Made by a program: the position numbers and the translations under genes. Below the pieces are notes generated by a model that saw nothing but the letters and a program-made list of their open reading frames with translations, was not told the origin of the DNA and did not search any database. From Sanghuangporus weigelae (Eukaryota > Basidiomycota > Agaricomycetes > Hymenochaetales > Hymenochaetaceae), in assembly GCA_033182465.1 (NCBI GenBank), contig CP137330.1, positions 372,001-436,000 of the forward strand: a DNA stretch of 64,000 bases. The letters are read 5' to 3'. This document shows, in pieces, positions 56,026-64,000 of this stretch (position 1 is its first letter; the number at the start of each line of letters is the position of its first letter).

Positions 56026-59000
56026 CTATTGCCTCATTCGTTTTCGTGCGGCGATCCATTGGTTAAGGTTCGGTGGCTGGATTGCCTGAGGATACTTTTT
56101 ATGGAATGCTTCGATCATTTGATAGGAGTTCTTGAGGTTGTCAAGTGGCTCCCATGTTCGCTCCTGGTATCCTTTCCATTGGATAAGGTATTGGACCTTG
56201 CTCCGATGACGTCTTGTGTTATGAATTGTCTCCACTTCGTACTCTGCTTCTCCCTCCACTTCAATAGGTGGTGGTTCATCCAAAGTGGGTCTTCCAGGGT
56301 ATTCCTTTCGTTTGTAAGGCCTGAGAAGACTCGCATGAAACACTGGGTGGATCGGAAGGGTTTCGGGTAAGCGTAATCTGAATGACACTTGTCCGACTGC
56401 CTTCTCGACTTTATAAGGCCCTGCCCATTTCATTGCAAGTTTCTTCGTTGGTTCCAATCGACTGAGATTCCTCATGTCTAGTAACACTTCGTCTCCCGGC
56501 TTGTACTCTGGCAGTTTGCCTCGATGCAGGTCTGCATAAAGCTTCATTGCCTCATTCGCTTGCCTAATCGAATTATAGGCTTCTTGCTGTACTTGTCGAA
56601 GCTCCTCTAGGTGATTTATTGCTTCTGGGACGTTTGAATCACCGGTCTCCGCAACGTCCAGGTGAGGATGCCATCCATACAGTGTATAGAATGGTGACTG
56701 ATGTGTAGTACTGTGCTTCCTGTTGTTGTAGGCGAATTCTGCTATATCGATGTACTCTGCCCAATCTGTTTGTCGGTAGGACACATAGCAGCGTAAGTAC
56801 TGTTCAAGCTCTTGATTTAGTCGCTCGGTTTGACCATCGGTTTGTGGATGATACGCTGTACTAGTTTTCCAATCGACATCGATGAGTCTGCAGAACTCCT
56901 TGAGGAATTGCGCGGTGAAGTTGCTACCTCGGTCGGAGATTACTCGTTTAGGGGCCCCGTAGTATTTGAAGACATGTTGGCGGAACAAACGTGCCAACTG
57001 CTTAGCATTGGGTATTCCTTGGCAAGGAATGAACTTCCCCATTTTAGTGAGTTTGTCCACTATAACGAGTATCGCACTGTAGCCTTCATTGCTGACTGGT
57101 AAGTCGGTAATCAGGTCACAGGTTATGGTTTCCCATGGTTGATGTGGTGCCTCCAACGGTTGGAGCGGCGGATTTCGAAACTGTCGAATCGGTTTTGCAC
57201 GCTGACATATGTCGCAGGTTGCGGTATATGCTCGGATCATTTCTTCCATCTTCGGCCAATAGTATGATCGCTTTACAAGCTCTATGGTCTTTTCTGCTCC
57301 TGGGTGGCCTGCAAGTTTGTGATCATGGCGCCTTCGGATTAGCAACGCTCGTAGGTTGGCGGACGGCGGGATATATAATGCATTGGTTACGTAGTGCAAG
57401 CCGTTCCTGTAACTGTAGCCGTTGCTCTGCTTGATCGCCTGAATTTCCTTCTTAGCCTCCTCGGTATTGTAGTTCCTCTTGATCGTTCGGATAATAGGAT
57501 CAGAGATAGTGACCATTTCAGTTTCTAGCTTGTATAGACCGTTGATCTCTGTGCGTCGCAATGTTTGTTGCTTGATCGTATCAGGAGGTAATAAGGTAAC
57601 TCCTAAGTTGTCCTTGTCCTCTGGCATATAGTCGGATCGTCGTGATAGCTCGTCAGCTTGGTTCTTCTTGCCTGGCCAATGGAGAATCTTGAAGTTATAT
57701 CGTGATAACTCTAATGCCCATCTCGCTTGACGTCTCGATAGATTCTGAGCTGTCATGAAGTATCGGAGGTTTGCATGATCGCTTCGGATTGTTACTGGTT
57801 CTTTGGTTCCCTCCAATAGGTGTCTCCAATGCTTGAGTGCTTCCATGATTGCTAGCATCTCTTTGTCATGCGTCGGATAGTTTCGTTGGGTGTTCGTTAG
57901 AGTTTTCGACATGAAACCTAAAGGTCTCAGTTCTCCTTGGTTGTCTTCTTGTTGTAAGACTGCACCAATCGCTACATCGGATGCGTCGGTTTCCAATGTG
58001 TATGATTTGTCTGGCTTTGGCATTGCCAATGCGACTTCCGTTTCGAATGCCTTCTTGATACTTTCGAATGCTTTGTCTTGTGCCTCTGCCCATATGAACT
58101 TGCGATCCTTTTTGATAAGGTCGCCAATAGGTGCGAATGTATCGGCATAGTTCCTGATGAATCTTCGGTAGAAGTTACAAAATCCTTGGAACTTTCGAAC
58201 TTGTCGTTTCGTCTTTGGCACTGGCCATTCGTGAATAGCTTTGAGCTTATAAGGATCCATCTGGATGCCTTTCGTTCCTACTACAAATCCCAAGTAGTCG
58301 AGCTGGGTTTGGAGGAAGTGACATTTCTCGATTTTGAGGTAGATGTCGAGCTCTCGGCATTTCTGTAGAATTGCCCTGAGGAGTTTCCAATGTTCCTCTT
58401 CAGTTTGTGCTTGACCAATAAGGTCGTCCAAATAGTTGAGTGCTTCTTCTGTCCTGAGCCAATATTCGAAGTTGTCATTCATGAATCGTTGGAATACTGC
58501 AGGTGAGTTCTTCATTCCAAACATCATGACCTTTGGCTTGTAGACTGCATTGCCAACTCGGAATGCTGCCTTCCACTCGTCTCCTTCTCGGATTCGCAGG
58601 TTGTTGTAACCTGATCGCATGTCGAGTGTAAAGAAGAATTTTCCTTTCTCCAGTTTCTCTGGGAGAACACTCATGATCGGTATCGGGTATGGATCTGATA
58701 CTGTCGTGTCGTTGATGTCTCGGTAATCGGTTACTGCTCGTGCTCCTCCGTCTTTCTTTCCTACAAAGAAGACTGGTGCTGCTACCGGACATGGTTCATG
58801 TGGTTGAACCTTTTCAATCCATCCTTTGTCAAGTAACTCTTTGACATAAGCATCGAGTGCTGCCTGCTCTTCTCGTGTGAGCTTGATAATAGGCCTCGGT
58901 TTCGGTAATGGTACTCCTTCTTTGAGGTTAATTGCCATATCCCATTTCGTATGCTTGGGTAACCTTCTTGACTTGTCAGGATCAAAGACATCTGCGTAGT

Positions 59001-60504
59001 CTTCTATTTCCTTTGGTAGGAGTTTTCGCCAATCTCGTTTCTGTGTTCCTAGTAGTCCTTCTGCAGCTGCCTTTTGTTGAGAATACTGCTGGGATACTGA
59101 ACTCGCTTTGTTCAGAGGCTGTGAGACTTGGTTCTGCTGCCTTGGTGACCAATTTCGATTGATGTCTAGCTCTAGCTTTGCAGCGAGCTCTTCCTTTCTG
59201 GTAAGGGTAGCTGGTTGGTTGGTCGTCCTAAGACTTTCAATGTCTTCTGGCTCTATATCGTGCATAGGAGTGTCTTCTGTTGTCTCCTGCTCGTCTTGCA
59301 TCTCGATATCGCTTTCGTTGTCTGCCCATCTTGTACGCTTCGGTGTGGGACTAGCTCCTCGCATTAACGATGCCGTTCTCGGTCGTATAATGCCTGCCAC
59401 TGGCTTCTCTGGATACCGTGTCTTTCGTGGTCGTATCCTATACTTCATGCCCGGGTTTTCTTCTGGTGATGGCCAGAGTTCTTCATCTTCCGGCATGTTT
59501 TGCCTCAGTGGATGTATCTTCTGTGGTGGTTGTTTCTTCCAACGTTTCGGAGAGTCGTTTATTTCCTCCTGTTCGTCTAGGCTATGCTTGCCTGTTATCT
59601 CTTCTGTTTCGCCTTCGGATGTCTGGTACAATTGCCATGCTGGGATCATCCGTCTCGGTATGTGCCTTGGTCGTCGTTGCACTATACTCGTTCCTTGTGG
59701 TGCCTGTTTCTTCCATCGCTTGGGAGTGTAGTTTATTTCCTCCTCATCTCGATGATGCTTGTTTGCCGTTTCCTGTTGTGGCTGTTTCGTTGCAGAGTCT
59801 GGTATATTTTCCGTGCTCGGACTCTTCACTTCTGGCGTCTGTTTTGCCTGTTCCAGTCTTGGTGTTGCTGGTCTGGTTTCCGGCTTCGCTTGTGGCTTCG
59901 TTTCGTGAGAGTGTCCGTTGTTGTCTCTCCTTGGCGCAAATATTATTCCTGGTGCTCCAGAGTGTCGATAGTTGTCTCTGTCCTGAGCCTGTTGCTTCGT
60001 GTTATGCCTAGGTCTTGTCTTGTCAGGTTTGCCTTTCGTTTGCCGTTTCCGTTTGCGCTTCCTGTGCCTTCGCTTCTTGGTAGCTCGTATGACGTTGAGC
60101 TCGAATGGTATCGAATTACCATTCCGATTCCATACTTGATTCTTCCAATCAATTTCGGGATTGACTTTGGCCAAATAGTCAATTCCTAGGATCACCTGAT
60201 CCTGTCCTGTGGTTGCTACTGCCAACGTTTGTGGCTGCGGTTTAGGTCCATCAAAAATTAATGTGTAGACCTCGTGCGTGATTGCTCCTCCTTGGTTGGG
60301 ACTTCCATCCGCATTATTCAAAGGTCGAGGGTGATCAAGCCTCTTTTTGAATAGGCTGTAGTGTCGTACCAAGTTGGGGTGTATCGTGCTGCATGTAGCT
60401 CCGGAATCGATTAACGCTTTGACTGCTAGGGTCTTTGTTCCAACCTTCACTCGAATAGGTAATCGGGGATGCGATGCTTGTATTGGCAATCGCTTATTGT
60501 ACAT
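56026..60504 (-). CDS. pol: Pol, copy C
   Basis: 1492 residues, same domains as copy B Pol with one residue difference seen near the N-terminus (L to S). All catalytic motifs present. Confidence 0.97.
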   Translation of the reverse strand: MYNKRLPIQASHPRLPIRVKVGTKTLAVKALIDSGATCSTIHPNLVRHYSLFKKRLDHPRPLNNADGSPNQGGAITHEVYTLIFDGPKPQPQTLAVATTGQDQVILGIDYLAKVNPEIDWKNQVWNRNGNSIPFELNVIRATKKRRHRKRKRKRQTKGKPDKTRPRHNTKQQAQDRDNYRHSGAPGIIFAPRRDNNGHSHETKPQAKPETRPATPRLEQAKQTPEVKSPSTENIPDSATKQPQQETANKHHRDEEEINYTPKRWKKQAPQGTSIVQRRPRHIPRRMIPAWQLYQTSEGETEEITGKHSLDEQEEINDSPKRWKKQPPQKIHPLRQNMPEDEELWPSPEENPGMKYRIRPRKTRYPEKPVAGIIRPRTASLMRGASPTPKRTRWADNESDIEMQDEQETTEDTPMHDIEPEDIESLRTTNQPATLTRKEELAAKLELDINRNWSPRQQNQVSQPLNKASSVSQQYSQQKAAAEGLLGTQKRDWRKLLPKEIEDYADVFDPDKSRRLPKHTKWDMAINLKEGVPLPKPRPIIKLTREEQAALDAYVKELLDKGWIEKVQPHEPCPVAAPVFFVGKKDGGARAVTDYRDINDTTVSDPYPIPIMSVLPEKLEKGKFFFTLDMRSGYNNLRIREGDEWKAAFRVGNAVYKPKVMMFGMKNSPAVFQRFMNDNFEYWLRTEEALNYLDDLIGQAQTEEEHWKLLRAILQKCRELDIYLKIEKCHFLQTQLDYLGFVVGTKGIQMDPYKLKAIHEWPVPKTKRQVRKFQGFCNFYRRFIRNYADTFAPIGDLIKKDRKFIWAEAQDKAFESIKKAFETEVALAMPKPDKSYTLETDASDVAIGAVLQQEDNQGELRPLGFMSKTLTNTQRNYPTHDKEMLAIMEALKHWRHLLEGTKEPVTIRSDHANLRYFMTAQNLSRRQARWALELSRYNFKILHWPGKKNQADELSRRSDYMPEDKDNLGVTLLPPDTIKQQTLRRTEINGLYKLETEMVTISDPIIRTIKRNYNTEEAKKEIQAIKQSNGYSYRNGLHYVTNALYIPPSANLRALLIRRRHDHKLAGHPGAEKTIELVKRSYYWPKMEEMIRAYTATCDICQRAKPIRQFRNPPLQPLEAPHQPWETITCDLITDLPVSNEGYSAILVIVDKLTKMGKFIPCQGIPNAKQLARLFRQHVFKYYGAPKRVISDRGSNFTAQFLKEFCRLIDVDWKTSTAYHPQTDGQTERLNQELEQYLRCYVSYRQTDWAEYIDIAEFAYNNRKHSTTHQSPFYTLYGWHPHLDVAETGDSNVPEAINHLEELRQVQQEAYNSIRQANEAMKLYADLHRGKLPEYKPGDEVLLDMRNLSRLEPTKKLAMKWAGPYKVEKAVGQVSFRLRLPETLPIHPVFHASLLRPYKRKEYPGRPTLDEPPPIEVEGEAEYEVETIHNTRRHRSKVQYLIQWKGYQERTWEPLDNLKNSYQMIEAFHKKYPQAIQPPNLNQWIAARKRMRQ

Positions 60505-60608
60505 CGCTTCACTGGGGTTGAACCCAGGAGGTTTGAAACACTGGTTGTTGAAACCTTTCTCGTCACCCTTGTCACACTCACATCGCGCAGTCTCGTTCGA
60601 TGGAGGTC

Positions 60609-61697
60609 TTAATCTTTTCCCTGTTGCTCTTTACTTGCTAGGGATTTGCGAATGTTGTTTCGGTATTCTTCGTCATGCTTGCAAGTCCATCCTGCTGATT
60701 CATCGCCTTTAGCCCATGCTACATGGTCGTAGTGGACTGGCCTTCGGCAGTGTGGATCGGGACATGTTTCCTTGAAATCGATTGTTCGTGTTGTCATCGT
60801 CCTCCGTTTTACACCATTAGTCTTCTTCGGCCGCTTAGAGGAAGAACCCTTTTGCTTCCTTGGTGCCTTGCACTCCTTTGCGTAATGTCCTGACTTTTCA
60901 CAGTTGTAGCATTTGCCTCCCTTCTTCGGCAAGCCTCGGAGTGCATCTACATCCATGGCGTCTGGATCTCGTTTCGTTGTTTGTACTGGTGGTCGGAAAG
61001 ATGACTGTCCATTCGATTTGAATCTTGGGGTATATGTTTGACTACCCATGAGCCTTTGCCTGGCATCAGAGTTTGCTAGGTTGCTTGTCCATTCCATCCA
61101 TGCATCGAGGTCGTTCTTCTCGAAAGCGTCGGGTTGTACAGATTCGACTCGTCGTTTGACCCACATGTCTAGTCCTTTGACATAGATGTACTTGAGCATC
61201 TGCTTATCCATCGTGTCTGGTGCTCGTGCTTTGAGTCGTCGGAATTCGTCGTTGTACGCCCTAATGCTTGCTCCTTTCTGCTGGATGCATAGTAGTTGGA
61301 ATAGGGCTTCCTGTTCTCCAATGATCGGATGTCCTGCTCGGATCCTCATCCAGTTCAGCATGTCCTTGAGTGATGCGAACATTCCATTTGTTGCAGCGAT
61401 AATCGCAGGTACTGGTTTCAGTTTCCCATTGGCATCGAATGACGTTAGGGTATTCTTCTCTGCAAACCAATCGTAGCTGTCGCCTTCTAGTGCCGCAAAT
61501 AGGCTCTTTGCGATCTCCTCCTCATCCTTGACTCCATGCTGTGCCAGCTTCGAGATACATCGACTAATCCACAGATCAATATCTTCGCTTCGCTTGCCAT
61601 AGTACTTCGGAAGCTTGATGCTGTGTTTAGAGAGTTGTGTCTGAAGAGTCTGTAGTTGCTGCTCCAGTGCTTGCACCTTCTGGTCGGTTGTCGACAT
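60609..61697 (-). CDS. gag: Gag, copy C
   Basis: 362 residues with the CCHC knuckle reading CYNCEKSGHYAKEC. Otherwise as copy B. Confidence 0.92.
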   Translation of the reverse strand: MSTTDQKVQALEQQLQTLQTQLSKHSIKLPKYYGKRSEDIDLWISRCISKLAQHGVKDEEEIAKSLFAALEGDSYDWFAEKNTLTSFDANGKLKPVPAIIAATNGMFASLKDMLNWMRIRAGHPIIGEQEALFQLLCIQQKGASIRAYNDEFRRLKARAPDTMDKQMLKYIYVKGLDMWVKRRVESVQPDAFEKNDLDAWMEWTSNLANSDARQRLMGSQTYTPRFKSNGQSSFRPPVQTTKRDPDAMDVDALRGLPKKGGKCYNCEKSGHYAKECKAPRKQKGSSSKRPKKTNGVKRRTMTTRTIDFKETCPDPHCRRPVHYDHVAWAKGDESAGWTCKHDEEYRNNIRKSLASKEQQGKD

Positions 61698-62661
61698 GAT
61701 CGTAAGTGCTTATGGGCACTGCTGGTGGTGAATAGGATGGTGGTGGTGGATTCTCTGGCGCTTGGGTTGCTACTGAACCACTTGCGGGTACTGCAGGTAC
61801 TGTTGGTACTTGGATGATAACCGTTCGAGGTGGGGTTCTGAGTAAGAATGGCCTTCGTGATGCTTCTTCGTCTGAGGACACTGATTCGTCAGAACTCTGT
61901 TCCTGTTGGGCTCTCTCTCTTGGTAGAAAGTATTCCCAGCGTTGTGCTGCCTGAGCTACTTCTCGAATTCGTTGAGCGTGTTCGAGTATGTTCCTTGAGG
62001 TAGCTTCGGTTGTCTGTACCGATGTGAGTATAGCTGCGTAGGTGCGTTGACTCGACTCGATTGTTTGTCCTAGTTGGAGTAGGGCTTCTCGCAGGTTATG
62101 GATGTCTTGAACAATCCTTGGCTGATCTAGAGCTGTCCTGTTAAGCTCTCCGACTCTCGTCTCAATCGTCTGTAGTTGTTGTTCCTGGGCCGTAATCCTG
62201 TTCCGGATAGCGTTGAGCTCTCGGTCAAGTACTCCGTTCCCGTCTATGACCCGTTGATTGAGTGCCCCTGCTGCTCGATCCAATTCCAGAGTATATCTCT
62301 CTAGAGCTGCTACCTGTGCTCCAATTCTTCGAGTAGTTGCTTCTAGTGCTTCGAATCGATCTCCTACTGCTGTCGCGTATGCTCCGGTTGGTAGACTGTT
62401 TGACTGCCCCGTGTTTGCAGTTCGTTCTTCCAGTCTTTCAACCCTTTCTTGTAGCCTTCTGATCACTGGTGGATACAATATGCTGTGGTTCGTTGTCGCG
62501 TATAGTATGTCGTGATCGCTTTCCAGACTACGTAGCCTGTTGGTGATATGTTGAACTCGTTCGTCGAGGGATCTAGGTGTGAACCTCGTTTGATTATCGT
62601 TCGCCCGTTCGTTCGTTCGATGACCGTTACTTCTGTTGTTGGCGTTTCCTGATCGGTTCAT
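61627..62661 (-). CDS. 344-aa coiled-coil ORF, copy C
   Basis: As copy B 6612-7646, with a few conservative changes in the coil (for example ETT to EAT). The Pro-rich tail with PPPPSY is kept. Confidence 0.65.
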   Translation of the reverse strand: MNRSGNANNRSNGHRTNERANDNQTRFTPRSLDERVQHITNRLRSLESDHDILYATTNHSILYPPVIRRLQERVERLEERTANTGQSNSLPTGAYATAVGDRFEALEATTRRIGAQVAALERYTLELDRAAGALNQRVIDGNGVLDRELNAIRNRITAQEQQLQTIETRVGELNRTALDQPRIVQDIHNLREALLQLGQTIESSQRTYAAILTSVQTTEATSRNILEHAQRIREVAQAAQRWEYFLPRERAQQEQSSDESVSSDEEASRRPFLLRTPPRTVIIQVPTVPAVPASGSVATQAPENPPPPSYSPPAVPISTYDHVDNRPEGASTGAATTDSSDTTL

Positions 62662-62999
62662 GAACTTCGTTTCTCGCCTGATACTTCAGGGTTATTGTTC
62701 CTTGGTGCTGTTAACCAAGTAGTTCCTTTCTCGTCGAATGTAGCAATAGTGGAAGGGACTGCTGCTACTTTCGTGGTTGTTGTTTGCGTGCTCCCAACTG
62801 CAGGGCTACCAGATGCCTTTGCTATTAGGTACACTTCGTCGTTGTAGGGGTTATGATAGTAGATATGTGATTTAAGTGAATCGGGTTTGTCGTTCTCCAG
62901 GATGTGCACTTGTCCTGAGGATTCGATATGGGTACTAGTCTCGAAACTAGTGACGTCGATAGGGACTTGAGGTCGACGGTCCTCGCCTCGATAAAACAC
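62658..62999 (-). CDS. 113-aa ORF, copy C
   Basis: As copy B 6274-6615; the four-base ATGA overlap with the 344-aa ORF is kept. Confidence 0.6.
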   Translation of the reverse strand: MFYRGEDRRPQVPIDVTSFETSTHIESSGQVHILENDKPDSLKSHIYYHNPYNDEVYLIAKASGSPAVGSTQTTTTKVAAVPSTIATFDEKGTTWLTAPRNNNPEVSGEKRSS

Positions 63000-63060
63000 T
63001 AGCCAAGAACCTTGCCCGTGAGAGGTGGTGGTAAAACTAGCGAGTGATCTTTCGATCCAA

Positions 63061-64000
63061 TGTTAGGGAGTAGGCCCGGGGTTACACCGGTTCAATCCTT
63101 TTGCCTAAGCAGCGGTGTGTTGTGCAGAGGTGATCTTATCTACCCACGTCTGGCTGTACCACGCGGTCCCTTACTAGCCTTCCTAGTCGCGGTCCGAGTT
63201 ATGGATGTTTTCAGATACGAGGTAATAGTAAAGCAGATTGGGATTTCCAAGAGGCGTGATAGTACAAAGCACACAGTAATAGCTCGCTGTAGGGCAAGCT
63301 TTACACCAGTGTGTTAAGAGGATCGAAAGATGGGGAAATGAGGGCCTAATCCTACAACTATTTATGCTCCCAGATATTCCATTTTCCGTCCTATTTCTTA
63401 CTCATCCTGTCTCCACTTTACTCCACTTTCCTCCACTATTACATCTGTTACTTTGTCATCCTGCTGCGCTTCGCTCCACTTTGCTCCAATCTTTGTAAGG
63501 TTGTCTCCACTATGACAGAATTCTTTGGAGTTGCTGACTGAGACAATAGAGGTGGTGCTCCGATATGGAATGCTCCACTGTCAGTACTCCATAACGATGT
63601 CATTGCCGTCATTGAGTGGCATCTTTGCTCTTGGAGCGATGTAGGCTGCTCGGTATGTGATTCTTCGGAATTCATCTCGAGGTCCAGCGAGGGTAAGCAT
63701 AACTCGCACGTCAGTGTTAAGGTGTCGGGTCGGTGTAGAGTATGGTCCAAGGCATATCATGAACTGCATAAGCTCTGCTGGTGGGTTCTGCTGGGTTCTG
63801 GTGACTAGCCATGCTTTGCCTTCGTATCGTATATCTCGAATGTAGCGCCATATCCTTCGTTGTATAAGGAGTTGTAATTGCTTGGTTTCCAGGTTCGCAT
63901 CTCTCGGTAAATAAAGGTTTGCCTGTATCGTAGATGCTGGACATGGTGTGTGCAACTCCGGTCTATACCATCCAATCATTCTCCAAGTTATCGGGTTCGC
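63061..64000 (-). repeat. 5' LTR of copy C, partial
   Basis: First 940 bases (from the U5 side) of the 1512-bp LTR; includes the C-terminal part of the U3 ORF (from 63581 rightwards). Confidence 0.93.

Larger units (their letters stand above)
52283..64000 (-). mobile_element. Ty3/Gypsy chromovirus copy C (5' LTR cut by window)
   Basis: Complete 3' LTR and interior, plus 940 bp of the 5' LTR. Same ORF order as copy B and near-identical sequence. The visible parts of its LTRs differ at about four of 940 sites, so it is young, and it looks whole. The LTR pair shares variants not found in A or B (for example CTATTACATCTGTTAC). It is inserted in the Copia remnant; the base flank on the left is ttaat. 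Confidence 0.96.

Overview
The window is nuclear DNA of a filamentous fungus, most likely an Agaricomycete (Basidiomycota). Host introns are short (about 50-65 nt, GT-AG). ATP-citrate lyase is one fused gene rather than the two genes usual in ascomycetes. There is a divergent G-alpha gene with a long insertion, and the mobile DNA includes chromodomain Ty3/Gypsy elements. No bacterial features, CRISPR arrays or rRNA/tRNA genes were seen.

Layout. Positions 1-18082 and 52283-64000 are repeat DNA; about 34 kb between them carries host genes. The main repeat is a long (about 12.3 kb) Ty3/Gypsy chromovirus with 1512-bp LTRs, present three times. Copy A (1-3727, minus, cut by the window edge) stands head to head with copy B (4701-17008, plus, whole), separated by a 973-bp spacer. 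Copy C (52283 to the right edge, minus) has a complete 3' LTR and interior and part of its 5' LTR. B and C are nearly identical and look whole. An older truncated LTR of the same family lies at 17290-18082. C is inserted in the RNase H part of a Ty1/Copia remnant (about 51842-52282).

The chromovirus is rich in ORFs. U3 holds a 213-codon ORF. A 113-codon and a 344-codon ORF precede gag. After pol comes a 358-codon orphan ORF, and after that, on the opposite strand, a candidate two-exon gene for a small membrane protein. A TATA box, a putative RNA start and a primer-binding site complementary to that start fit Tf1/sushi-type self-priming.

Host block, left to right: scattered polyubiquitin fragments (18611-18988); two tandem NmrA-like oxidoreductase genes (19810-22462, plus); a PLAC8-family gene (22760-23330, minus); S-adenosylhomocysteinase (24726-26536, minus), sharing a short divergent promoter with a Som1-like gene (26748-27138, plus); a conserved coiled-coil protein of unknown role (28203-29593, minus); a gene-poor stretch; ATP-citrate lyase (35615-39703, minus); another gene-poor stretch with simple repeats; a G-alpha gene (45170 to about 48571, minus); and a small charged protein gene or pseudogene (about 51190-51761, minus) with the Copia remnant close upstream. 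The housekeeping genes do not form a pathway cluster. Adenosylhomocysteinase serves methyl-group metabolism and ATP-citrate lyase makes cytosolic acetyl-CoA.

Exon borders were read by eye and may be off by one base in places.
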